DNA of 32,550 nucleotides from Chloroflexota bacterium (GTDB lineage Bacteria > Chloroflexota > Limnocylindria > Limnocylindrales > CSP1-4). Under the pieces are notes generated by a model, which was given only the letters and a program-made list of their open reading frames with translations, had not been told where the DNA came from and made no database searches. The stretch is from assembly GCA_016191425.1 (NCBI GenBank), contig JACPOR010000005.1, positions 1-32,550 of the forward strand. The letters run 5' to 3'. The position numbers and the translations under genes are program-made. Of the stretch, positions 15,902 through 22,474 are shown in pieces; the first letter of the stretch is position 1, and every line of letters begins with the position of its first letter.

Positions 15902-17167
15902 ATGACCGCCAGCGAGTTCGCCTTCATGGCGCTCGGGCTCGTGCTCGGCGTGGCCAGTGGCGCGGCGTTGGTCCTGGTGCTCCGACGCAGGACACCGTCT
16001 CCCAGGGTCCGCGTGACCGTGAGCCACGATGCGGTCCCTCGTCGTGGAGCCACCCTGTCGTCCGATGCCTTCGTCACTTCTCCGGCCGAGCCGGCCCGCG
16101 GTGGACCCGCCGATCGACGCCGGCTGGACCGCACAGATCGGCCGTCCGGACCACCCGATTCGGGCGGCGCGGCGAGACCCCTCGGTGAGCCTGATCCACC
16201 GTTCGGGGGCTTCGATGGTAGAACATCTGTTTCCTTCGGCAACTCCTCGGCGGCGCCGGTCGGCATCGCCATCGAGCCCGAGCGCGACCCGGCCCTGGAC
16301 ACGCTGAGAATCCAGGCCGCCCAGGCAGCAGCGCGGATGTTCGGGGCCGACCTCCCGACTGCCACGGCGGTTCTGGAGCGCCTGGATCCCCGGCCGGTGA
16401 TGCGGGTCACGGCCCCCCCGATGACGGTGGCGCCGGCCGCGCCGATCCCGGCGGCGCCAGGGGCGGCCATAACGGCCGCGCCGATCGCGCCCACGCCGAT
16501 CCCGGCGGCGCCGTACATGCACGCGGCGTTCATGCCCGCGCCGTTCATGGCGGCTCCATCCATGGCCGAGTATGAGCGCGCCCGCGAGGTGATCCTCGAG
16601 CCGATCGACGACACTCCGGCCCTGACCCGGATCCTTCGCGGCGATCACCATGCCCTGTTCTCGGTCGCCGCGAAGCTTGCCGGCCCTGACGCGACGCAGT
16701 TACGAGCCTGGGAGGTGGCGGTTCGAGCCGTGACCGACGGGATCGTCACGGCGACGATCGCGGAGGGTTACCTCGACTTCCCGGTCGGCAATCCGTTCTG
16801 GGATACGTTCACCGTCGAGCAGTGTCGTGCCATCGCCGGCGCCCTCGCCGCGGCCGGGTACCGATTCGACGGGGTCGACAGCTGGGCCGATGGTCGAAGT
16901 CCGAACTACCGTGACCTGACGATCGCGGTCGCCGGCGCCGGCCTGGAGCCTCGACGGATCCGCGCCTGGCCCACCCAGGAGGAGATCGACGAGCTCTACC
17001 TGGAGGTCAGCGCGGCTTCGGACGAGTACGTCGCGACCCGTGTTCCGATGCTCAGCCTCGCCGCCCTCCAGGACCTCGTCGGCGTCGGTGGTCTGGAGCG
17101 ATCCCGGATCTGGGACGACTGGGACCGCGTCCGCGCCGTCCTCACCACGCGGATCACGTCCGGCTGA
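15902..17167 (+). CDS. Single-pass membrane protein with Pro/Ala-rich linker and unknown C-terminal domain
   Basis: A 421-residue protein I do not recognise. An N-terminal membrane segment (about 5-27, 'FAFMALGLVLGVASGAALVL') is followed by a basic patch. A long low-complexity region (about 30-225), rich in Arg/Pro/Gly and then Ala/Pro with repeated 'IPAAP', precedes a compact C-terminal domain (about 225-421) with alternating helices. Recognisable stretches there are 'HALFSVAAKLAG', 'YLDFPVGNPFWDTF', 'VDSWADGRSPNYRDL' and 'RIWDDWDRVRAVL'. The basic region after the membrane segment favours a cytoplasmic C-terminus. ATG 15902 has GGAAAGG upstream and fits the promoter at 15823; ATG 15836 would add 22 residues. 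No catalytic motif is seen. Confidence 0.75.
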   Translation: MTASEFAFMALGLVLGVASGAALVLVLRRRTPSPRVRVTVSHDAVPRRGATLSSDAFVTSPAEPARGGPADRRRLDRTDRPSGPPDSGGAARPLGEPDPPFGGFDGRTSVSFGNSSAAPVGIAIEPERDPALDTLRIQAAQAAARMFGADLPTATAVLERLDPRPVMRVTAPPMTVAPAAPIPAAPGAAITAAPIAPTPIPAAPYMHAAFMPAPFMAAPSMAEYERAREVILEPIDDTPALTRILRGDHHALFSVAAKLAGPDATQLRAWEVAVRAVTDGIVTATIAEGYLDFPVGNPFWDTFTVEQCRAIAGALAAAGYRFDGVDSWADGRSPNYRDLTIAVAGAGLEPRRIRAWPTQEEIDELYLEVSAASDEYVATRVPMLSLAALQDLVGVGGLERSRIWDDWDRVRAVLTTRITSG

Positions 17168-17168
17168 T

Positions 17169-17193
17169 CCTCGTTCGAGGTCGGGTGCCCGAC
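17169..17193. terminator. Two abutting hairpins between convergent genes
   Basis: CCTCG-TT-CGAGG (17169-17180) is followed at once by GTCGGG-TG-CCCGAC (17180-17193), sharing one G. The pair lies in the 39-base gap between the ends of two convergent genes. Neither has a U-tract, so factor-independent termination would be weak, but the position fits a bidirectional stop or transcript-end stabiliser. Confidence 0.35.
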
Positions 17194-17206
17194 GACCCCT
17201 CTCCGT

Positions 17207-18019
17207 TCAGCTGGTGGCGGTGGGGTCATCATCCGAGGTTTCCGTAGCCCCCGGCTCGTCGGTCGGGTCCTCGTCGATGACGATCAACCGGAGGGCCTCG
17301 GCGGCCTCCGCCCCGATCTCCTGGCCTTCCTCGCGGGCCCACTCCCGGATCCGCGCCTCGAGCCGCTCCGGATGCCTGATCTGGCTCTCGTGCGCCCGGA
17401 GGGCGTCGATCTTGCGCCCAATGGTGGCGGTCACGTCCACCCGCACGGTCGGGTGATTCGACCAGAAGAGGTACATGCGTCGGACCGGGTGAGGGGCGAG
17501 TCCGTCGCGGGCCAGCCACGGGAAGGCCATCGGGTTCCGGGACGCTGGGTAGACGGCATCGACGGCCGCGATGGCGGCTGCCCGATGGTCCGTGTGGTTG
17601 ATCCCCGCGTCACCGTGGAACAGGGTTTCGGGGTCGGTCGCGAGAACGGCATCGGGCCGGAACGTCCGGATTTCCCGAACCAGCAGCTCGCGCAGGGCCA
17701 GGTCGTTGGCGAGCCCACCGTCCGGCTGGTGGAGGAAGGACACGCCCGTGTAGCCGATGATCGCCGTCGCTGCCCGCTGCTCGGCCTCACGCATTGCCGC
17801 GAGCACGAGTGGATCCGTGGCAAAGTCCTCACCGCCCTGATCGCCGCTCGTGCAACAGACGAGCCAGCCTTCCGAGCCCTCGTCGATCCAGCGAGCCGCC
17901 GTCGCGGCCGGGCCGAAATCGGCGTCGTCGGGGTGGGCCACGATGAGCATGAATCGGTCCGGTCGCCACGCATGCGACCCAGCCGGTGAGGCGTTCAGGG
18001 GCGTCGTGGCGGGCTTCAT
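17207..18019 (-). CDS. PIG-L/LmbE family deacetylase
   Basis: A 270-residue zinc-dependent N-acetyl-sugar deacetylase-like protein. The metal and catalytic motif 'VAHPDDADFG' (His29, Asp31, Asp32) and the downstream 'NHTDHRAAA' motif (about 140) with its metal-binding His are both intact. Family members act on GlcNAc-containing small molecules such as mycothiol or bacillithiol precursors (MshB, BshB). No partner of a thiol pathway is in the window, so the substrate is open. The C-terminal 30 residues are acidic and Thr/Asp-rich. It is last in a four-gene minus operon, 40 bases after the peroxiredoxin gene. ATG 18017-18019 is used. Confidence 0.85.
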   Translation of the reverse strand: MKPATTPLNASPAGSHAWRPDRFMLIVAHPDDADFGPAATAARWIDEGSEGWLVCCTSGDQGGEDFATDPLVLAAMREAEQRAATAIIGYTGVSFLHQPDGGLANDLALRELLVREIRTFRPDAVLATDPETLFHGDAGINHTDHRAAAIAAVDAVYPASRNPMAFPWLARDGLAPHPVRRMYLFWSNHPTVRVDVTATIGRKIDALRAHESQIRHPERLEARIREWAREEGQEIGAEAAEALRLIVIDEDPTDEPGATETSDDDPTATS

Positions 18020-18059
18020 CCGGCGGGCCTCGCGGCGCTGCGCTGAGGGGCCATCGGGT

Positions 18060-18554
18060 TCACCGTCCGGAGGCCGCGCGCGCCGAGCGAGCGTCCTCGA
18101 TCGCGGTCAGCACGTCGGTCGCGTGACCGTCCGCTCGGACCTTCGGCCAGGCACGCTCGATCAATCCTTCCGGGTCGACGAGGAAGGTGGAACGCTGGAT
18201 GCCCATCGACTCCTTCCCGTATAGGGACCGGAGGCGCCAGGCGCCGTAGAGGGTCGATACCAAGTGCTCCTCATCGGACAGGAGCGTGAACGGGAGGTCG
18301 AACTTCTCCCGGAACCTCGCGTGGCTGGCGGCACCGTCAGGGCTGATGCCCCAGACCTCGGCAGAAGCTGCCCGGATCTGGGGGTCGATGTCGCGGAACT
18401 GGCACGACTCGATGGTGCAGCCGGGGGTGTCGTCCGCCGGGTAGAAATAGACGACGATCCAGCGGCCTCGCTGATCGGAGAGCCGGTGGAGCGTACCGGT
18501 CTCGTCCGGGAGGGCAAATTCCGGGGCGAGATCGCCGGCTTCTGGGGCGCTCAT
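18060..18554 (-). CDS. bcp: Thiol peroxidase, BCP/PrxQ subfamily
   Basis: A 164-residue peroxiredoxin that reduces hydroperoxides using thioredoxin-type donors. The peroxidatic cysteine is Cys46 in 'YPADDTPGCTIES', and the resolving cysteine is Cys51, five residues later, the PrxQ arrangement within one helix. 'FTLLSDEEHLV' and the 'QRSTFLVDPEG' strand are conserved family blocks. Length is normal. ATG 18552-18554 overlaps the thiamine pyrophosphokinase stop by four bases (ATGA), so it is translationally coupled to that gene. Confidence 0.9.
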   Translation of the reverse strand: MSAPEAGDLAPEFALPDETGTLHRLSDQRGRWIVVYFYPADDTPGCTIESCQFRDIDPQIRAASAEVWGISPDGAASHARFREKFDLPFTLLSDEEHLVSTLYGAWRLRSLYGKESMGIQRSTFLVDPEGLIERAWPKVRADGHATDVLTAIEDARSARAASGR

Positions 18555-19240
18555 TCCGTGAATCTAGCAGGGGCCTCGATGACCAGCAGCCGCCCGACCC
18601 GAAGCGAGACCTCGGCGGTCGCCGATACCCGGACGTTCGAGAGCGTGCGGGACCGCCCTGACGGCAGTGTCGCCTGGTCGAGCGGGAACCGGAGTCCACG
18701 TGTGCTGGCACCCTGGACCTCCTCGAGCGGGATCAGCGAGACGAGATCGCCGACGCGGCCCGAGAGATCGAGCCGCTCAACTCGGGCGCCGTCCAGCCCC
18801 GCCCGTGCAGCGAGCAGGCGGATCCTCGCACGTGGGTCGAGGATCTCGACCGCTCGGCCGATGCAATCAGGGTGCCCCAGCATCGCGACGTTCGCGAGGG
18901 CATGGTCCGGCCGCAGGCCACCCAGAGCGCCGAGCACGATGATCGTCGTGGCGCCGGCCCGGACCACCGCCTGGAGGCCGAGTTCCGAGTCAGACTGATC
19001 CTTGTCTCGGGGCGCAACGGCAACGGCGACACCACGTGCTCGGAGCGACTGGAGGCCCTCGGTTCCAAGCGAATCCCCATCGCCGACCCACTGATCGATC
19101 GGGAGCCCAAGTGCGTCGGCCAGCCGGGCTCCGCCGTCGGCCGCGACCACGAAGGCGACGTCGGTATCCCACCCCGGCCAGGCGTCGTCGAGCGCCGTCC
19201 GCGTCGGCGGATCGCCGTCGGCCAGCACCAGGGCTCGCAT
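18551..19240 (-). CDS. thiN: Thiamine pyrophosphokinase
   Basis: A 229-residue enzyme that converts thiamine plus ATP to thiamine diphosphate. Diagnostic motifs are 'AADGGARLADALG' (about 33), 'WVGDGDSLG' (about 51), 'RDKDQSDSELGL' (about 78) and 'LGALGGLRPDHALANV' (about 105), the last carrying the conserved Gly-Gly-x-R-x-D-H. The C-terminal beta domain is present ('LDLSGRVGDLVSLIPL'). Its ATG 19238-19240 overlaps the preceding HAD gene's stop by one base. The presence of a salvage-type kinase means thiamine or its analogues must be available, although nothing in the window synthesises it. Confidence 0.9.
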   Translation of the reverse strand: MRALVLADGDPPTRTALDDAWPGWDTDVAFVVAADGGARLADALGLPIDQWVGDGDSLGTEGLQSLRARGVAVAVAPRDKDQSDSELGLQAVVRAGATTIIVLGALGGLRPDHALANVAMLGHPDCIGRAVEILDPRARIRLLAARAGLDGARVERLDLSGRVGDLVSLIPLEEVQGASTRGLRFPLDQATLPSGRSRTLSNVRVSATAEVSLRVGRLLVIEAPARFTE

Positions 19241-19899
19241 CAACCTGTCGTCTCGGGCGCCGGGCCCAGGAAGTCGATGACCCAGCCGGCAACGGATTCG
19301 GCGACCTCGGAGGCACCGGCCGCGGCGAGCTCGTCGGGGTGCCCGAGGATCGATACGATCCCCACGCCACGCGCACCAACGGTCCGCGCCATCCGCATGT
19401 CGTCCGGGGCATCGCCGACGTAGGTCACGAGGTCGGGGTCATGCTCCAGCCCCAGCTGCCCGAGGGCGTTGCGCAGGGGTTCGGGGTGAGGCTTCGCGAA
19501 GGGAAGATCCTCGCCACACACGAGGACCGGGAAGAACGCGTCGAGACCGGTGGCCCTGAGCTGATGCTCGACGACCGGCCGATCCCCGGCCGTCACGATC
19601 CCCATCAGGTACCCGGCTTCCTGCAGGCGGCGGACGGCGACCTCGACGCCAGCGAACGCCTGCACCTCGGTCATCAGGGATCGATAGGCGCCGAGCCAGC
19701 GCCAGCCGGCCTCCTCGATCTGCTCGACAGGCACGCCAAGTCGTCGATACATGCTCCGCCAGTCGGGACTGTAGGCCGCCCGGTAGGCGGCATCGTCGTA
19801 GGCGACCCCGAACGACTGGAGGACCTCGGCGTTCGCCCGCGTGATCGCGGGCAGGGTGTCCACGAGCGTTCCATCCCAATCGAATACCACGGCTTTCAT
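19240..19899 (-). CDS. HAD-family phosphatase (phosphoglycolate-phosphatase-like)
   Basis: A 219-residue haloacid-dehalogenase hydrolase. The nucleophile motif 'VVFDWDGTLVDT' gives Asp7 and acid/base Asp9. Motif II is 'GIVTAGDR' (about 98), the motif III lysine is in 'FAKPHPEPL' (about 136), and motif IV is 'VTYVGDAPDDMRMAR' (about 163). A helical cap domain lies between motifs I and II, as in Gph and PpaX. The substrate is not fixed; phosphoglycolate or a sugar phosphate is likely. ATG 19897-19899 is chosen; GTG 19903-19905 would add two residues. It is the first gene of the minus operon and diverges from the YbaK-type gene across 50 bases. Confidence 0.85.
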   Translation of the reverse strand: MKAVVFDWDGTLVDTLPAITRANAEVLQSFGVAYDDAAYRAAYSPDWRSMYRRLGVPVEQIEEAGWRWLGAYRSLMTEVQAFAGVEVAVRRLQEAGYLMGIVTAGDRPVVEHQLRATGLDAFFPVLVCGEDLPFAKPHPEPLRNALGQLGLEHDPDLVTYVGDAPDDMRMARTVGARGVGIVSILGHPDELAAAGASEVAESVAGWVIDFLGPAPETTG

Positions 19900-19949
19900 C
19901 GGCACGGATCCTACGCGCGATGAAGGGCGACCACCGCCGAGGAGGATCG

Positions 19950-20516
19950 ATGCCAGATGCTAGACTCCCGGCCGTGCCCCCCGCCGCGAACCATCCCGCC
20001 GTCCAGCGCGTCCTCGAGGCCGCCCAGCGGAAGGGCGTCCCCCTGGAGGTCACCGTGTTCTCCGAGTCGGCGCACACAGCCGAGGATGCCGCGCGGGCCG
20101 TTGGCGTGGAGTTGGGACAGATCGTGAAGTCGCTCGTCTTCGTCTCACCGGCCGATGACGGCCAGCTGGAGGCGGTGATCTGCCTCATGTCTGGTCCGAA
20201 CCGGGTCGACCTCCGGCGGTTGGGTGCGGTCCTCGGACGGTTGGATGTGCGTCGGGCCAGCGCCTCCGAGGCAAGCGACCTGACGGGTTTCGTGATCGGG
20301 GGGATCCCTCCGTTCGGCCACGCCCATCGCCTCCGGGTGATCATGGACCCGGATCTCGGACGGTTCCCCATCGTATGGGCGGCTGCCGGGCATCCGAGCG
20401 CCGTCTTCCCGGTGCCGCCGGCCACGCTCCGGATGCTCGCCGATGCGGTCGTGTCGCCGATCGCCGAGGTCCCTGCCGAGCGCGGCCCCGCGGCCGACAC
20501 CCAGGCAGCACTGTGA
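19950..20516 (+). CDS. YbaK/EbsC-type aminoacyl-tRNA deacylase
   Basis: A 188-residue protein of the YbaK/ProX editing-domain family, which hydrolyses mischarged aminoacyl-tRNA such as Cys-tRNA-Pro or Ala-tRNA-Pro. The diagnostic stretch 'HTAEDAARAVGVELGQIVKSLVF' (about 42-64) includes the conserved catalytic-site lysine before S-L-V-F. 'TGFVIGGIPPFGH' (about 116) and 'IVWAAAGHPSAVFPV' are the glycine-rich loops of the fold. ATG 19950 is chosen because GGAGG lies four bases upstream, although ATG 19920 in frame cannot be excluded. The following gene starts on its stop codon. Confidence 0.85.
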   Translation: MPDARLPAVPPAANHPAVQRVLEAAQRKGVPLEVTVFSESAHTAEDAARAVGVELGQIVKSLVFVSPADDGQLEAVICLMSGPNRVDLRRLGAVLGRLDVRRASASEASDLTGFVIGGIPPFGHAHRLRVIMDPDLGRFPIVWAAAGHPSAVFPVPPATLRMLADAVVSPIAEVPAERGPAADTQAAL

Positions 20517-21100
20517 CCGTGGCCCGAGGGACGGGCCGGCCGGCGGATCCGCACGACGCAACGCTGACGTATCCCGGCGGCCTCCGGGCGCGCTGGCGAT
20601 GGGCGGGCACCGGGCAGGCCGCAGCCGTGTTCGCCCTGTCCGAAGCGGGAGCCCTCGAGGATCTGGGTCCGTTGGTCGCGGAAGACCCCGATTCGCGTTG
20701 CCGGGCCGAACTGAGGATCGACGGCCCGGCGGGCTCGTGGTCGGTGCGCTTCGCCTCGACGCTCAACGACACACCCCTCGCCGTTCTCTGGGATACCACG
20801 GGGCTACTGGTCGTGAAATACGGGTTCCATGCCTACGGCCTGGTCGCCCGGAACGGCGCGCTCGCCTGGAGTCATCGGTCGGCGACGCCCATCCTCACGG
20901 TGCTGGCTTCCTCCCGCCTTCGACACGTCCTTGTGCAGTCGGAACTCGAGACGTTCGCGCTCGATCCGGACGGCAGCGTCGCCTGGCGAATCGCCCACTC
21001 CGATGTCGTCACCGCCGCCGAGCTCCTGGGCGGCCGACTGATCCTGACCAGCTACAGCGGCCTCATCAACGCCATCGATCCGGCGACCGGCCGGGAGTGA
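20513..21100 (+). CDS. Predicted beta-propeller/PQQ-like repeat protein of unknown function
   Basis: A 195-residue protein not recognised by name. The C-terminal half shows PQQ/WD-type strand repeats: 'GLVARNGALAWSH', 'ETFALDPDGSVAWRIAH' and 'GLINAIDPATGRE', each a strand, a D-x-x-G turn and an Ala-Trp strand. The N-terminal half ('PGGLRARWRWAGTG', 'CRAELRIDG') is unlike the rest and looks beta-rich. There is no signal peptide or membrane segment, so it is probably cytoplasmic. GTG 20513 overlaps the YbaK stop by four bases; GTG 20519 is an alternative. About three blades is too few for a closed propeller, so oligomerisation or a different fold is possible. Confidence 0.6.
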   Translation: MTVARGTGRPADPHDATLTYPGGLRARWRWAGTGQAAAVFALSEAGALEDLGPLVAEDPDSRCRAELRIDGPAGSWSVRFASTLNDTPLAVLWDTTGLLVVKYGFHAYGLVARNGALAWSHRSATPILTVLASSRLRHVLVQSELETFALDPDGSVAWRIAHSDVVTAAELLGGRLILTSYSGLINAIDPATGRE

Positions 21101-21298
21101 GCCGATGACTCTGCGGCGGCCCGATGACCCGGCGGCGGCCCGATCACCCGGCTCTGCACTCGAAATCACCGGCGCTCCAACCGATCCGTTCCGGCGGCGG
21201 AACCTCCGGACCACGCCTCGGCCGACCTGCGGCGGCCTGGTGTGTGGACAGACGGTGGACAACCTCGAGCCGGTGCCGATTCTGGTGGACAGGTGCCG

Positions 21299-21328
21299 TT
21301 GACGCGGACCCGGGCGCGGCCCTAGCGT
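21299..21328 (+). promoter_or_regulatory. Candidate promoter of the GIDE-domain gene
   Basis: TTGACG, 18 bases, TAGCGT. The -35 element is near consensus and the -10 weaker. Predicted transcription starts near 21335, right at the base of the nested hairpin, leaving a leader of about 105 bases before ATG 21441. Confidence 0.4.
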
Positions 21329-21336
21329 TGTCGACA

Positions 21337-21413
21337 GCCCGGAGGGGCTGAGCGACACTAACGGCCGCGATCGCATCAACGTCCATGTGTCGGGTAGGTT
21401 CCTCCGGGCCTTT
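21337..21413 (+). ncRNA. Possible structured 5' leader (nested two-stem element)
   Basis: GCCCGGAGG (21337-21345) pairs perfectly with CCTCCGGGC (21401-21409), which is followed by CTTTT. Inside it CGACAC (21353-21358) pairs with GTGTCG (21387-21392), and the apical part contains self-complementary GCGATCGC. The layout of outer stem, asymmetric internal loop and inner stem directly after a promoter resembles a cis-regulatory RNA or a long-loop terminator. It does not match the riboswitch consensus sequences I know. Confidence 0.35.
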
Positions 21414-21440
21414 TCATGCCCGCCGGATATGATCCGGCCG

Positions 21441-22346
21441 ATGGACGGCCTCATCGCGCTCCTGCTCGGAGTCGCCGCGTTCGCGGGCGCCGTGGGGGTT
21501 CTCCGTGCCTTCGGCTCGCGATTGCGGGTGGGGCGCCTTCTCGGATCGACACCGCTGGTCACGGTCGCGGAAGCCGTCAAGCTTGCCCGCGAAGCGGTAC
21601 CGACGTATGTCCGGGTCTCGGGTCGGATCGACAGCGAAGCCGAGTTCGAAGACGCCAATCACCGTCCGCTCGTGTATCGGCGGACCCGGTTTCAGGCCCA
21701 GCACGGCCAGACCTGGCGCGACTTCGACGCCGTGACCGAGGCGGTGCCGTTCGAGATCAACGAGGGTCTCGATCATATCCAGGTGGACGGGTCTGCCCTC
21801 GCCGAGGGGCTCGTGGTGGTCCTCCGGGAGACGACGGGCAGCGTCGGTGACCTGGGCGACCGGGCGCCCGATGAACTCGATGACGCCCTGCCCGCGCGCG
21901 TCATCGTCGAACAGGTCAGCAGCGTCGAACACGCGGAAGTCCTGGGCGTACCCGCGCTTCGCCCGGACGGATCCGCGCACCTGACGGCCGGCCTCGGGAG
22001 GCCCCTGATCCTGAGTACCCTCGAGCAGCCTGAGGCCATGCGAATTCTGGCCGGCGGCTCCGTCGCCAAACCCCGCCTCGCGGCCGGGTTGCTGGCCGTC
22101 GCGGCCGTCCTGGTCGTCCTCGGCATCGTGCTCCTGATCCTCCCCGGGAGCGCCCTTGCCGCTTCGCCGGTACCGACGCCGGTTGGCGTTTCCGACACGC
22201 GGTCGACGGGTCAGGGGCCAGGGCTCACCGGTGCCCCCCTGGCCGCCATCCTGGGCGTCCTGGGGATCGGGCTGCTCGCCCTGCTCGTGACCCTCGTCTT
22301 CGTCCGGCTGACGGGCGGCAATCGGGGGTCGCGCGCGGATCGCTGA
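21441..22346 (+). CDS. Membrane protein with GIDE/MULAN-like domain
   Basis: A protein of about 301 residues with an N-terminal membrane segment ('MDGLIALLLGVAAFAGAVGVL') and two more near the C-terminus (about 211-235 and 265-290). Between them lies a domain resembling GIDE, the non-RING part of mitochondrial E3 ligase MULAN: 'PTYVRVSGRIDSEAEFEDAN', 'PLVYRRTRFQ', then 'VPFEINEGLDHIQVDGSAL'. The eukaryotic RING finger is absent, so no ligase activity is implied. Bacterial homologues are membrane proteins of unknown role. ATG 21441 is preferred over 21429 because the hydrophobic segment starts there. The protein has a Ser/Pro/Thr-rich loop between the last two membrane segments. Confidence 0.7.
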   Translation: MDGLIALLLGVAAFAGAVGVLRAFGSRLRVGRLLGSTPLVTVAEAVKLAREAVPTYVRVSGRIDSEAEFEDANHRPLVYRRTRFQAQHGQTWRDFDAVTEAVPFEINEGLDHIQVDGSALAEGLVVVLRETTGSVGDLGDRAPDELDDALPARVIVEQVSSVEHAEVLGVPALRPDGSAHLTAGLGRPLILSTLEQPEAMRILAGGSVAKPRLAAGLLAVAAVLVVLGIVLLILPGSALAASPVPTPVGVSDTRSTGQGPGLTGAPLAAILGVLGIGLLALLVTLVFVRLTGGNRGSRADR

Positions 22347-22386
22347 GGTCATCGACGACGCCCAGCTGATCGCAGAACGGCACGAT

Positions 22387-22439
22387 CCAAGGCGATGGGA
22401 CCTTGGTCCTATTGTCAAGAACTGTGTAGTTCCTAGAGT
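22387..22439 (+). promoter_or_regulatory. Candidate promoter with overlapping dyads upstream of the MerR-GAF-GGDEF gene
   Basis: TTGTCA (22412-22417), 16 bases, TAGAGT (22434-22439) resembles a -35/-10 pair. The spacer is almost filled by the inverted repeat GAACT-GTGT-AGTTC (22419-22432). Just upstream are GGACC-TT-GGTCC (22398-22409) and CCAAGG...CCTTGG (22387-22406). MerR-type regulators bind dyads between -35 and -10, so an operator for the gene's own HTH domain is a reasonable guess. The spacer is shorter than the 19-20 bases typical of MerR promoters. Confidence 0.45.
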
Positions 22440-22474
22440 GTGCCTCGAACTTCACAAATCCTCACGGGGGTCCG

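Larger units (their letters stand above)
21101..21440. other. Intergenic region with a short repeat, a candidate promoter and a nested hairpin
   Basis: No convincing gene is present. At 21114-21147 'cggcggcccgatgacccgg' recurs nearly unchanged ('cggcggcccgatcacccgg'). A promoter-like TTGACG, 18 bases, TAGCGT lies at 21299-21328, followed by the nested stem described separately. These probably drive and regulate the GIDE-domain gene. Confidence 0.45.

Noticed and set aside
18551-19240. Thiamine pyrophosphokinase as evidence that the ECF S component is a thiamine transporter
   Set aside because: The two operons are more than 7 kb apart, no thiamine riboswitch is visible, and the S component looks more RibU-like than ThiT-like.
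21105-21302. A 65-codon open frame in the intergenic region before the GIDE gene
   Set aside because: Low complexity, no ribosome-binding site, and it ends where the promoter begins; not convincing as a protein.
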